Below are positions 33,405-41,886 of a stretch of DNA of 64,000 nucleotides, piece after piece. Below the pieces are notes generated by a model, which did no database searches, was not told the DNA's origin, and saw only the letters and a list, made by a program, of their open reading frames with translations. The position numbers and the translations under genes were made by a program. Each line of letters opens with the position of its first letter. Position 1 is the first letter of the stretch. This DNA is from Tomitella biformata AHU 1821 (GTDB lineage Bacteria > Actinomycetota > Actinomycetes > Mycobacteriales > Mycobacteriaceae), in contig NZ_BAVQ01000036.1 of the NCBI RefSeq assembly GCF_000524475.1, positions 129,022 through 193,021 on the forward strand. Reading direction: 5' to 3'.

Positions 33405-35330
33405 ATGGATCTGCTGAGCGACTTCCCGCCGTTCGAGGACGAGGAGCTTCGGCTCGCGTTGGCCGATGCCGAGCTGCCGTCGCTGCTGCCCGCGATCGCC
33501 CATCTCACCGGTGATACTGCCGTGTTGGCCGATCTCCTGCGCCCGGCCGTCAACTCGACCCCGCTGGGCCTCGAGCCGCAGGGCGGGCTGTCCGCGGAGG
33601 CGCAGGACCTTGCCCGTAAGCACGCCTTCGAGGCATTGCGCAGCTGGAACTCCCAGGGACGGCCGGATCGGCGGGGGAACGGCGCCGTCGAACTGGAGCC
33701 GATACTCGAATTCATCACAGGACCGGCCGACGCCGACTCGGTGGCCCTGCACATGAGCCAGCTGGGGCTCGGGGGAGAGACGTCGTGGACCAAGGCCGCG
33801 GTGGCGCCGGATCGCGAGTTCAAGGTGGTGGTCATCGGCGCCGGTATGTCCGGGTTGGCCGCGGCCTACCGGCTGCGGCAGGCCGGGGTCGAGTTCGTGG
33901 TGCTGGAGCGCAACACGGATGTGGGCGGGGTGTGGCTGGAGAACAGCTACCCGGGTTGCCAACTCGACACGAGCAACTTCTCATACAGCTATTCCTTCGC
34001 CCAACAAGCGTCCTGGCAGTACCAATACTCGCGGCGCGACTCGATCCTGGCCTACTTCCAGCGTTTCGCCAGCGACCAGGCGCTGCGCGATCACATCCTC
34101 CTCGGCTGCGAGGTCTCGGCCGCCAGGTACGACGAGGCCACCGCCACCTGGCAGGTGACGTACACCGATCCCGACGGTTCGGTGCGGCGCATGACGGCGA
34201 ACGTCGTGGTCAGCGCCGTCGGCCAACTGAACAAGCCCAGCTATCCCAACGTCCCAGGGCGGGAGACTTTCGCGGGGGGATCCTGGCACACCGCGCGATG
34301 GGACCACCAGACTGATCTCCGGGACAAGCGGGTTGCGGTGATCGGCGCCGGCGCCAGCGCGTTCCAAGTGGTCCCCGAGGTGGCCGGGGAAGCCGAGCAC
34401 CTGACGGTGTTCCAACGGACCCCGCCCTGGATCATGCCGACCCCGACTTACCACTCTCTGCTGAAGCCGGGCCTGCGGTGGCTGTTCCAGCACATTCCGG
34501 ACTATCACCGCTGGTTCCGCTTTTACCAATTCTGGGTCAGTGTCGAGGGCCGCCGGAAATACGCTGTGGTCCAGCCGGGCTGGGCCAAGCGCGACTCGGT
34601 GTCCCCGGAGAACGAGGCACTGCGTGACGGCCTGGCAGGTTATCTGGAGCGGGAGTTCGCAGATCATCCCGACTTGCTGGCAAAGGTGGTCCCGGACTAC
34701 CCGCCCTATGCGAAGCGGATGCTCCGCGACGACGGACGCTGGGCGGAGACCCTCAAACGCGACGATGTGACGCTGGTGGACGACGCGATCTCGAAGATCA
34801 CCCCAGCGGGGGTGGTCACGGCGGACGGCTCGCTCCACGAGGCGGACGTCATCATCTACGGCACAGGGTTCGCGGCCTCGGAGTTCTTGGTCCCGATGGA
34901 GGTGTCCGGGCGAGGAGGGGTTCTCCTGCACGAGCACTGGGGCGGGGAGGCACGGGCAAACGTCGGTGTCACCGTTCCGCAGTTCCCGAACCTCTTCCTT
35001 CTTTACGGACCGAACACCAACCTGGTGGTCAATGGCAGTATCGTCCTCTTCTCCGAGGCCGAGGTCGACTATGTGATGGCCTGTCTCCAGGAGATCTTGG
35101 CGGCGTCGGCCGGCGCGATGGAGTGCCGAGCGGAGGCGCTGGAGAAGTTCTATGCCCGGGTGGACGAGGCCAGCGGGCGGATGGCCTTCGGCGTCGCGGG
35201 CGTCAACAGCTGGTACAAGAGCGCGTCGGGCCGAGTCTCGCAGAACTGGCCGCTGAGCACACTGGAGTTCTGGCAGCGGACCCGTCGCCCCGATCCCGAT
35301 GACTACATTTTGGAGGTTCGGCATGACTGA
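33405..35330 (+). CDS. Flavin Baeyer-Villiger monooxygenase, HAPMO-like
   Basis: A 641-aa type I Baeyer-Villiger monooxygenase that would insert oxygen next to a ketone to give an ester or lactone using FAD and NADPH. The FAD Rossmann motif GAGMSG is near residue 145, the BVMO fingerprint FAGGSWHTARWD near 289-300, and the NADPH Rossmann motif GAGASA near 313. The ~135-residue N-terminal extension and total length resemble 4-hydroxyacetophenone monooxygenase rather than cyclohexanone monooxygenase. It overlaps the next hydrolase gene by 8 nt, so product hydrolysis is probably coupled. Confidence 0.92.
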   Translation: MDLLSDFPPFEDEELRLALADAELPSLLPAIAHLTGDTAVLADLLRPAVNSTPLGLEPQGGLSAEAQDLARKHAFEALRSWNSQGRPDRRGNGAVELEPILEFITGPADADSVALHMSQLGLGGETSWTKAAVAPDREFKVVVIGAGMSGLAAAYRLRQAGVEFVVLERNTDVGGVWLENSYPGCQLDTSNFSYSYSFAQQASWQYQYSRRDSILAYFQRFASDQALRDHILLGCEVSAARYDEATATWQVTYTDPDGSVRRMTANVVVSAVGQLNKPSYPNVPGRETFAGGSWHTARWDHQTDLRDKRVAVIGAGASAFQVVPEVAGEAEHLTVFQRTPPWIMPTPTYHSLLKPGLRWLFQHIPDYHRWFRFYQFWVSVEGRRKYAVVQPGWAKRDSVSPENEALRDGLAGYLEREFADHPDLLAKVVPDYPPYAKRMLRDDGRWAETLKRDDVTLVDDAISKITPAGVVTADGSLHEADVIIYGTGFAASEFLVPMEVSGRGGVLLHEHWGGEARANVGVTVPQFPNLFLLYGPNTNLVVNGSIVLFSEAEVDYVMACLQEILAASAGAMECRAEALEKFYARVDEASGRMAFGVAGVNSWYKSASGRVSQNWPLSTLEFWQRTRRPDPDDYILEVRHD

Positions 35331-36162
35331 TGTGGCAGATGGCGTCGTCGGCTCGGCGCAGGTGGGCTCGGTGCAGGTGGAGGGCGCGGCCATCCACTAT
35401 CGGGTGCGCGGCCGCGGCGGCCGCGACCTGATCCTGGTGCATGGGCACCTCGCACACGATTGGTGGTGGCACGCGGTGGCGCCCATCCTCGAGCGTGACT
35501 GGCGGGTGGTCACGGTGGACCTCAGCGGACACGGGGACAGCGGGCATCGGGCGGAGTATTCCGTGGCGCAGTGGTCGCGGGAGGTCGCCAAGGTGCTCGA
35601 CGCGGTGGACTCGAGCGACGCGGTGCTGGTGGGGCACAGCCTGGGTGGCAGCGTCACGATCGCCGCGGCGGCCAATCACGCGGAGCGTGTGTGCGGGCTG
35701 GTCCTCATGGACACGTACATCGTGGGACAGGGCTCGGAGCTGCCGCAGATTCCCCGCGGACGCAGGCGAGTGTACGGGTCCCGGGCGGAGGCGCTGGCCC
35801 GCTTCCGGGTGCTGCCCCCGCAGCCGGCGCCGGCCGCGGAGTTCATGGCGCCGATCGCGGAGAACTCGCTGCGGCCGGTCGAGGGCGGGTGGACCTGGAA
35901 ATTCGACAACGTCTCGCCCTTGATCGTCGACTACGACTTTGTGTCGGACTGCATCGCGCGCTTGGCCGTCCCGACCCGCTACGTCTATGCCGAGCACAGC
36001 GCGGTGGTGACGGCGACAGTCCTGGCGAACGTGCGAGAGTCGTTTCCGGCCGCGACCGCGATGAGCATGGTGGTCGGCGCGCACCACCATCTGATCCTCG
36101 AGCGTCCCGCCGAATGCGCAGAGCTCATCAGCGCGGCGGCGCGGCAGATGGCCGTCGGCTAG
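35323..36162 (+). CDS. Alpha/beta hydrolase after the BVMO
   Basis: A 279-aa alpha/beta-hydrolase: LVHGHLAHDWWW near the oxyanion hole, DLSGHGDS, the nucleophile elbow GHSLGG and a late histidine in VVGAHHHLILE. The ATG at 35323 overlaps the BVMO stop and has GGAGG 6 nt upstream. Coupling to a Baeyer-Villiger enzyme suggests it hydrolyses the ester or lactone product. Family members also include epoxide hydrolases and C-C hydrolases, which cannot be ruled out. Confidence 0.85.
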   Translation: MTDVADGVVGSAQVGSVQVEGAAIHYRVRGRGGRDLILVHGHLAHDWWWHAVAPILERDWRVVTVDLSGHGDSGHRAEYSVAQWSREVAKVLDAVDSSDAVLVGHSLGGSVTIAAAANHAERVCGLVLMDTYIVGQGSELPQIPRGRRRVYGSRAEALARFRVLPPQPAPAAEFMAPIAENSLRPVEGGWTWKFDNVSPLIVDYDFVSDCIARLAVPTRYVYAEHSAVVTATVLANVRESFPAATAMSMVVGAHHHLILERPAECAELISAAARQMAVG

Positions 36163-36166
36163 CGTC

Positions 36167-37105
36167 GTGGCCTACCGTCTCGATCCGGAATTGCGCGCGG
36201 CGGCAGAGCGATTCCCGGCGCCCGACCTCCTCGATCCGGCGGCGGCGCGCGCGGCGAGCGCGGCCCGCCGGCGTATCGACCCCGGGGCCGCTATGGGCGA
36301 CGTGGGCGTGGACGCCGCCGACCACGTTGTGGCGCGGCCCCAAGGTTCGCCGCTGCGGGTCCGGGTATACCGCCCGCGCCGCGAGCAGGACCTCGTCCCC
36401 GGAATACTGCATCTGCACTCGGGCGGTTTTGTCATGGGCTCCGTCGATGCGGCGGATGTGCGGAATATGGCGTTGAGCAGCGCTGTCGGGGCCGTGATCG
36501 TGGCGGTGGAGTACCGCTTGGCGCCCGAGCATGTGTACCCGGCAGCGCTCGACGACGCGGCGCTGGCGCTGGCGTGGATGGTCACGCAGGCCGGCAAGCT
36601 CGGCGTCGACGTCGAACGGATCGCGCTGCACGGCCGAAGCGCGGGCGGGGGTCTCGCGGCGGCGCTGGCACTGCGAACCCGCGACGAGTCCGGCCCACGA
36701 GTTTGTTTTCAGTATCTCAGCGCGCCCCAGCTCGACGACCGGTGCGACACAGCCAGCATGCGCCGGTTCGTGGACACTCCGATGTGGACCCGGCGCAGCG
36801 CGCAGCAGAGCTGGGGGCACTACCTCGGGCCGGGAGCCGCGCCCACCGAATATGCGGCCCCAGCCCGGGCCGTCGACCTCTCGGGTCTGCCGGCGGCCTA
36901 TATCGGGGTGATGGAGTTCGACCCCATGCGGGATGAGGCGTTGGGCTACGCGGGCGCGCTCGCGGCGGCGGGGGTGCCGGTGGAGGCCCACCTGTTTCCC
37001 GGCACGTTCCACTGCTCCGCGGTGTTGACCGACTCCGCGATCTCGCGCCGAGAGAGTGCGGAGGAAGTCGCGGTGTTGCGTGCGGCACTGCGGCGGGCCG
37101 ACTGA
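36167..37105 (+). CDS. HSL-family (type IV) esterase
   Basis: A 312-aa alpha/beta-hydrolase of the hormone-sensitive-lipase group. It carries the oxyanion-hole motif HSGGF (HGG type, about residue 85), VEYRLAPEHVYPAALDD with the family's YRLAPE, the nucleophile motif GRSAGG, and the catalytic acid/His region GVMEFDPMRDEAL and FPGTFH. It starts at GTG 4 nt after the previous stop. With the preceding hydrolase it forms a BVMO-hydrolase-esterase trio. The 3' end is 1 nt from the convergent flavoprotein gene. Confidence 0.88.
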   Translation: MAYRLDPELRAAAERFPAPDLLDPAAARAASAARRRIDPGAAMGDVGVDAADHVVARPQGSPLRVRVYRPRREQDLVPGILHLHSGGFVMGSVDAADVRNMALSSAVGAVIVAVEYRLAPEHVYPAALDDAALALAWMVTQAGKLGVDVERIALHGRSAGGGLAAALALRTRDESGPRVCFQYLSAPQLDDRCDTASMRRFVDTPMWTRRSAQQSWGHYLGPGAAPTEYAAPARAVDLSGLPAAYIGVMEFDPMRDEALGYAGALAAAGVPVEAHLFPGTFHCSAVLTDSAISRRESAEEVAVLRAALRRAD

Positions 37106-37106
37106 C

Positions 37107-38717
37107 TCAGCCGAGCGCGAGATCGCGGCCGGCTAGATACCCCATGGTCATCGCGGGTCCGAGAGTGCCGCCGGCCCCTGGGTAACCCGCACCGGTCGGG
37201 TGCGCGGACGCGTTCCCGACCGTGTACAGGCCCGGAATCGGTGCGCCGGCGAGGTCGAGCGCCCGCGCCCGGCCGTCGGTCCGCACTCCGCCGCTGGTGC
37301 CGAAGGCGCCGGGCACAAGTTCGACGCCGTAGTACGGCGGCGCGTCGAGCGGCGCCAGCGCGGGGTTCGGGTGGGGGTTCGCGGCGTCCCCATAGAATTC
37401 GTCGAACACGTTGGCGCCCCGGTGGAAATCAGGGTCCACGCCGCGGATCGCCCCGGAGTTGAACCGCGCGACGGTGGACTCGAGGGCGGCGCCGTCGACG
37501 TCAAGCCCCGCGGCCAACTCCGAGAGCGTGGGCGCAGAGGCGATCCACTCGGGGACGTCACTGCCGGCGCGATGGCTGAGGAAGCCGTAACGCTCCAGGA
37601 ACGACTGGTCGAATACCACGAACGCCGGCAGATCCGGGGTGGCGCCGGTGCTATCCCGTTGGATCATCGATCGGGTGAGGTCGTTGTAGTTCTGCGACTC
37701 GTTGGCAAAACGCTTGCCGGCGCGGTTGACCATGATGCTGCCCGGGCCCTGCCGTTCGGCGCGGACCATCGTGCCCACCGGCCGACCGTCGGTCTGCTCG
37801 CCGGGGACCACCACCATCGGCACCCACCATGCTTGGTCGAGGTTGGCCAGTGCGGCGCCCCGCTCCGCGGCCATCCGGAGCCCGTCGCCCGTGTTGTGCG
37901 GCGGGCTGCACGTCGTCTGGAGCGGTCCCGTGAGGTGCTCGCCGACGAGCTGCGGATTCCACTCGAAACCGCCGCAGGCCAGGACAACGCCTCGCTGGGC
38001 GTGCAGTGCCAGGCCGTCTGCCTCGACCCCGGACACGCGGCCCGAGTCGCGCAGCAGCGACTCCACCCGGACTCCGGTGGCCAACGCCACCCCCAGTGAT
38101 CGGCACGCCTGGAGCAGTGCGGCGATCAGGGCATTGCCTTTCGCGACTATGCCGGCCGCGGCGCGCTCTTGCAGCTCGGCCCAGGGGAAGTTCAGCCAGG
38201 GTCCCCATTCCCTGAACTCGCTCATGGAGAACGGGAGCTGCTTGTGCGGGCGCAGGGCCTGCCGCAACGGCCCCAGAAGGGCGCCATCGTAATTGCGCAC
38301 CTGCAACGCCCGGCCGGTCCCGAAGCCATCGAAATCGGGACGGTAGTCGGGGAAGTCGGTGGCTGCGTCGAAGTGCAGGTCGCATTCCGAGCGGACGAAC
38401 TCGATCATCTCGGGGCCGGCGGCGACTACCGCGTCGAGCACCTCGCCAGGGGTGCGGCCGCGGCACACCGATTCAAGGTAGCCGCGAGCGGCCGCAGGGG
38501 AGTCGGGCACGCCTGCCTCCCGCTGGTAGGGATTGCATGGCACCCACAGGGTGCCGGCGGAGATCGCCGAGGTGCCGCCGAAATAGTCCGATCGCTCGAG
38601 GACCGCCACGGAGAGGCCACGGCTGGCGGCCGCGGCCGCCGCGACCAGCCCCGCCGCGCCGGAGCCGACGACGACCACGTCAAAGGTCTTGAGGTCCAGG
38701 GTGGTCCACGCCCTCAC
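37107..38717 (-). CDS. 3-Ketosteroid-Delta1-dehydrogenase-like flavoprotein
   Basis: A 536-aa FAD_binding_2 flavoprotein. The dinucleotide motif VVVGSGAAGLVAA is at residues ~13-25, GGTSAISAGTLWVP follows, and the C-terminus has NASAHPTGAGYPGAGGTLGPAMTMGYLAGR, the arrangement of KstD-type dehydrogenases. These remove hydrogens next to a ring ketone; fumarate-reductase relatives share the fold, so the steroid substrate is not proven. The GTG at 38717 overlaps the MBL stop (GTGA); the longer reading from 38750 adds a basic tail. It is the last gene of the MBL-MBL-flavoprotein operon. Confidence 0.85.
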   Translation of the reverse strand: MRAWTTLDLKTFDVVVVGSGAAGLVAAAAAASRGLSVAVLERSDYFGGTSAISAGTLWVPCNPYQREAGVPDSPAAARGYLESVCRGRTPGEVLDAVVAAGPEMIEFVRSECDLHFDAATDFPDYRPDFDGFGTGRALQVRNYDGALLGPLRQALRPHKQLPFSMSEFREWGPWLNFPWAELQERAAAGIVAKGNALIAALLQACRSLGVALATGVRVESLLRDSGRVSGVEADGLALHAQRGVVLACGGFEWNPQLVGEHLTGPLQTTCSPPHNTGDGLRMAAERGAALANLDQAWWVPMVVVPGEQTDGRPVGTMVRAERQGPGSIMVNRAGKRFANESQNYNDLTRSMIQRDSTGATPDLPAFVVFDQSFLERYGFLSHRAGSDVPEWIASAPTLSELAAGLDVDGAALESTVARFNSGAIRGVDPDFHRGANVFDEFYGDAANPHPNPALAPLDAPPYYGVELVPGAFGTSGGVRTDGRARALDLAGAPIPGLYTVGNASAHPTGAGYPGAGGTLGPAMTMGYLAGRDLALG

Positions 38718-39568
38718 GAAGCGTCCTCGGTGGGCGCGGTGGGCGCCCACCGCGCCTCGACGAGATGGGTGCGCTTACGGCTCTCCGCCATTCCCGCCTG
38801 CAGCAGCGGGATCATGGCGTCCAAGGTGTTGATGACGCTGCCATGCGCAGGAGCCACCAGCGCGGGCGGGTAACGGTCGAACAGCTCCGCCATGTCGGGC
38901 TCGCTGTGCGTGGCGTCGACATGGCGGGTCCAGAACAGGGCCCGCTCGTTGAGGAACACTGTCTGCTCAAGATCGGGCTCCGCAGGCAGCTCGCCGGAGT
39001 ACAGCGCGCACTCGCCGGCGAGGTGATGGTGCGAATAGGAGAACCCGTCGGCCACAAACATGATTCGAGCGCCGGTGTCATAGGCCCACATCGTGTTGGG
39101 CAGATCGCGCCAGACTGCGGGCAGCGTGATGACGGAACGGCCGCCGAGGTCGACTTCGTCGCCCACCGCCGAGGGCTGGAGGTGGGCTTCGAGCTGCGGG
39201 TAGTACAGGTGGTAGTCGCGGGTGTCGCCGACGATGGTCAATTGCGGATACCGCCGGGCCAGGTGCGGCAAATTGCCCGCGTGCGGCATCTCGGGATGGG
39301 TCGGCAGCACGTAGTCGAGTGGCCGGTCCCCGAGGATCTGGTCTAGCGCAGCCTCGACCACGTCCCAGTGCGAGGGGTGGCCGGTGTCGATCAGCAGGGT
39401 TTTGTCCTCGCCGACGATCAGGTAGGTGGAGACGTGGCCATGCCAGGTCGCCTCGCCATAGAGGAACTTGAGGCAATCGCCCAGCCAGTGCACGCCCGGC
39501 GCAATCTCCCTTGGCAGGTCGCGTAGTTCGGTGGATTTTGACACGTTGCCCTCTGCTCTCGTAGTCAC
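38714..39568 (-). CDS. Flavodiiron-type MBL-fold protein 1
   Basis: A 284-aa metallo-beta-lactamase-fold protein resembling the oxygen-reduction domain of flavodiiron proteins but without a flavodoxin domain. The metal loop reads THPEMPHAG (H-x-E-x-P-H; the family D is Pro), with VADGF for the bridging acid and APAHGS for the last His; the middle His is not obvious (LPAVWRDLPNTM). It may bind metal in an altered way. The ATG overlaps the stop of the second MBL gene, and its own stop overlaps the flavoprotein start. Confidence 0.8.
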   Translation of the reverse strand: MTTRAEGNVSKSTELRDLPREIAPGVHWLGDCLKFLYGEATWHGHVSTYLIVGEDKTLLIDTGHPSHWDVVEAALDQILGDRPLDYVLPTHPEMPHAGNLPHLARRYPQLTIVGDTRDYHLYYPQLEAHLQPSAVGDEVDLGGRSVITLPAVWRDLPNTMWAYDTGARIMFVADGFSYSHHHLAGECALYSGELPAEPDLEQTVFLNERALFWTRHVDATHSEPDMAELFDRYPPALVAPAHGSVINTLDAMIPLLQAGMAESRKRTHLVEARWAPTAPTEDAS

Positions 39569-40386
39569 GACTGGACACAGGTCTCGAGCAGTGACTGTGT
39601 CGCGGCGTAATAGAACTCGACCGTCTCGGGGCCGCGCATGACACGGCCGTGCCCGGGCGCGATGATGCGGATGTCGCGCGTGGCGAACAACCGTTCCAGC
39701 TCTGCGGCAAACGGTCTGGTGTCGGCCCTCAACAGCCAGTCGAACTTGGTGAACAGCCGCGGCGCCAGATCGGCCAGCTCGAGCGTCTCGGGAGGGGCAT
39801 CGCGCACGAGGCCCTCGAGCCCGGCGTTGTGCAGACCCTCGAAGCCGAGGCCGTCTGAGGTGAACAAGGCGCCGGTGGCCTCGTCGAACAACCAGAATGT
39901 GGTGAGCACTCGCAGCGAGGTCGCCACCAGCTCGACGTCTCGGCCGGGACCCAGGCTCAGCTTGTCGCCCGCCCGCTTGCGCAGGATCTCAATGGCGTGG
40001 TCCGTTCTGATCTGCTCTTGCGGGCTCACGTCGTCGAAGAAGTCGAATGGGTTGCTGACGCCGCCGCCGAAGATGCTTACCACGTTGAATTGTTGGATCA
40101 GCGGTCCCAGGTTCGTGAGGCAATCACCCTCAAACCTGGTGCAGAACACAGACAACTCGACCTCCGGGCCGATCAGGCCGGAAAGTTGGCCGAGGACGGT
40201 CTGCTCGTGGGCCGCGACGCCAGTGTCCACCAGCAGCGCTGTGTCTGTCTCCAGCAGGAGATACGCGGCGATCGGCTCATGCGGGTAGGCGTCCGGGGCT
40301 GCCCAGGAGATTCGGCCATCATTCGGCACCGTGTCGCCGAGGGCATACAGCTTGCCGGGCACGATTTCCACAGGATCGGGGCTCAT
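39565..40386 (-). CDS. Flavodiiron-type MBL-fold protein 2, degenerate metal site
   Basis: A 273-aa paralogue-like MBL-fold protein. LLVDTGVAAHEQT and the final APGHGRV are conserved, as is SDGLG, but the loop corresponding to H-x-E-x-D-H reads CTRFEGDCLTN, so both histidines are replaced (Arg and Cys). It may therefore be a non-catalytic partner of MBL protein 1. It is the first gene of the operon, about 180 nt downstream of the shared promoter/operator module. Coupling to the next gene is by ATGA. Confidence 0.78.
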   Translation of the reverse strand: MSPDPVEIVPGKLYALGDTVPNDGRISWAAPDAYPHEPIAAYLLLETDTALLVDTGVAAHEQTVLGQLSGLIGPEVELSVFCTRFEGDCLTNLGPLIQQFNVVSIFGGGVSNPFDFFDDVSPQEQIRTDHAIEILRKRAGDKLSLGPGRDVELVATSLRVLTTFWLFDEATGALFTSDGLGFEGLHNAGLEGLVRDAPPETLELADLAPRLFTKFDWLLRADTRPFAAELERLFATRDIRIIAPGHGRVMRGPETVEFYYAATQSLLETCVQS

Positions 40387-40745
40387 CGGGTACTCCGTCT
40401 CGCAGAACGATGGTCACAATCTGACGATCCATTCACTATGGGTTTGGGGATTGAAGCGGGAATCCGCCCCATTCTCTGGGTTGAAGACGCCTATTATCAG
40501 CATATTCACCGTATTTGGCGACCGAGCTGGTCCACGCGCTGTATCCGCAGCAATCACATTCTGACAGTATTGAACATAAGTGATGTGGCTCACCTGTGTC
40601 AATCATCGGGCGCGGCCCTGTGCTCTCCGGGGTCGGGGCTGAGCGCGCCGCTGCTATCCCCGCCGACGCCGTCCGAATCTAGATATCGGTGTTAGATTCG
40701 GGGGTGCCGAAGCGCAGATCTGCTGGCAGACAAGGAGAACGACGA
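40387..40745. other. Divergent intergenic region, MBL operon / DUF2889 gene
   Basis: 359 bp, less GC-rich than the flanking genes. It contains the shared module (40558-40603) serving the MBL operon with a long leader of about 180 nt, and an AAGGAG ribosome site for the DUF2889 gene. No small gene is supported. Confidence 0.55.
40558..40603 (-). promoter_or_regulatory. Shared promoter/operator module, copy 2 (MBL/flavoprotein operon)
   Basis: On the minus strand: -35 TTGACA (40602-40597), 18-bp spacer, -10 TATGTT (40578-40573), a good sigma-70-type promoter. Inside the spacer lies GTGA-N6-TCAC (40593-40580), and TGTCAGAAT (40566-40558) follows 13 nt later. TTGACA and TGTCA also form an outer inverted repeat. 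A protein bound between -35 and -10 would repress. Confidence 0.7.
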
Positions 40746-41819
40746 ATGGCCGAGAACCTGCTAGCGCCAACCCCCGGGATCCAGGAGCCGGCTCCAGACA
40801 CGCCGAATCGGCGGCCGCGCTCGATTCGGCGCACCACCTCGGTCGACATTCTTCGGCCGGCGGGCCCGACGGGGGTCCTCGAGCTGGTCGGCTCTGGTCG
40901 GGACCTGTCCACATCTGCCGACGGCGTCACTGAGGCGGTGGCTGAGGCCCGGATGGCGGTCGACATCGACTTCGCGCCGGGCCAGATCGTCAGGAGGGTC
41001 GATTGCACGCCGATGGTGACGGGGCTGGGCGCGCTTGTGGGGGCCAGAGCCTCCTCGGGTTTCCGTAAGGCGCTCAGCGGCGCGCTCGGTCTCGACGGCT
41101 CACCGGCGCAGGGGAGCCGGGCGGGCTCGAATGCGATAAGCGTCCTGCATCGACTGCTGGACGATGTGCCTGTGGCCACCGTGATCTCCGGTTTCGCGTT
41201 GACCCATGAGTTGCCGGCCGAGGATTTAGCGAGGATCAGCCGTGGTGGCGAGCGGCAGCGGCGCTCCGGATCGCCGGCGGACTACTGCGCGGGATTCGTG
41301 TCGGGCGGCACCATGATGAGGGGCGTTGAGCGGGCCGGGGTTTCACCGCTCATCATCGGGCCTCCTGCGCCAGACGTCGTGAACGGGGCCGATCCTGAAG
41401 CGTGGCATTCGATGTCGCGGATGCCCGTGAAGTCGATGCGGCGGCTGCGGCGCATGGATGTCTGGATGGATGGTCCGGCTCCAGCCGGCCGGGTGCGGGT
41501 AGACGCGATGTTCCGGGATAGCTACGTCGACGCAGGCGGGGACGAGATGGTGGTCCACGAATACCAGGTCGATCTCGAGCTGCGGGCGGATTCGAAGGTG
41601 CTAGACAGGTTGGTCGTCACACCGCGGGTGCTGCCCTGGCCGGAGTGCCCGGGCGCGGTCGCCGGCGCCCAGCGGCTCGTTGGCCACACGGTCGCCGCCG
41701 CCGGCGAACTCGTGGGCCAGGAATTCCGAGGAGTGTCTAGCTGCACCCACCTGAATGACCTGCTGCGCTCGCTCGGGGACGTGACTATCCTGTCAGAATT
41801 CCTGCTCCGCGGCCGCTAG
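40746..41819 (+). CDS. DUF2889 domain protein
   Basis: A 357-aa cytosolic protein matching DUF2889: RRTTSVDILRP near the start, LVGSGRDL, and a C-terminal CTHLNDLLRSLGDVTIL segment. The family is widespread in actinobacterial and proteobacterial catabolic clusters; no activity is established to my knowledge. AAGGAG lies 9 nt upstream of the ATG at 40746. It is transcribed away from the MBL operon and ends at a strong bidirectional terminator. Confidence 0.75.
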   Translation: MAENLLAPTPGIQEPAPDTPNRRPRSIRRTTSVDILRPAGPTGVLELVGSGRDLSTSADGVTEAVAEARMAVDIDFAPGQIVRRVDCTPMVTGLGALVGARASSGFRKALSGALGLDGSPAQGSRAGSNAISVLHRLLDDVPVATVISGFALTHELPAEDLARISRGGERQRRSGSPADYCAGFVSGGTMMRGVERAGVSPLIIGPPAPDVVNGADPEAWHSMSRMPVKSMRRLRRMDVWMDGPAPAGRVRVDAMFRDSYVDAGGDEMVVHEYQVDLELRADSKVLDRLVVTPRVLPWPECPGAVAGAQRLVGHTVAAAGELVGQEFRGVSSCTHLNDLLRSLGDVTILSEFLLRGR

Positions 41820-41829
41820 GCGTGGAAAC

Positions 41830-41861
41830 GGGCCGGCCTCCGGGGTCGCGGAGGCCGGCCC
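41830..41861. terminator. Bidirectional terminator, DUF2889 gene / solute-binding protein
   Basis: A perfect 13-bp stem (GGGCCGGCCTCCG / CGGAGGCCGGCCC) with a 6-nt loop, 10 nt past the DUF2889 stop and 25 nt before the convergent gene's stop. Typical GC-rich bidirectional terminator. Confidence 0.85.
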
Positions 41862-41886
41862 GCAGCCGGTGCCAGACTCGTGGCGG

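Noticed and set aside
41787-41800. CTGTCAGAATT inside the DUF2889 gene
   Set aside because: It matches only the downstream end of the shared module, lies in coding sequence and lacks the GTGA/TCAC core.
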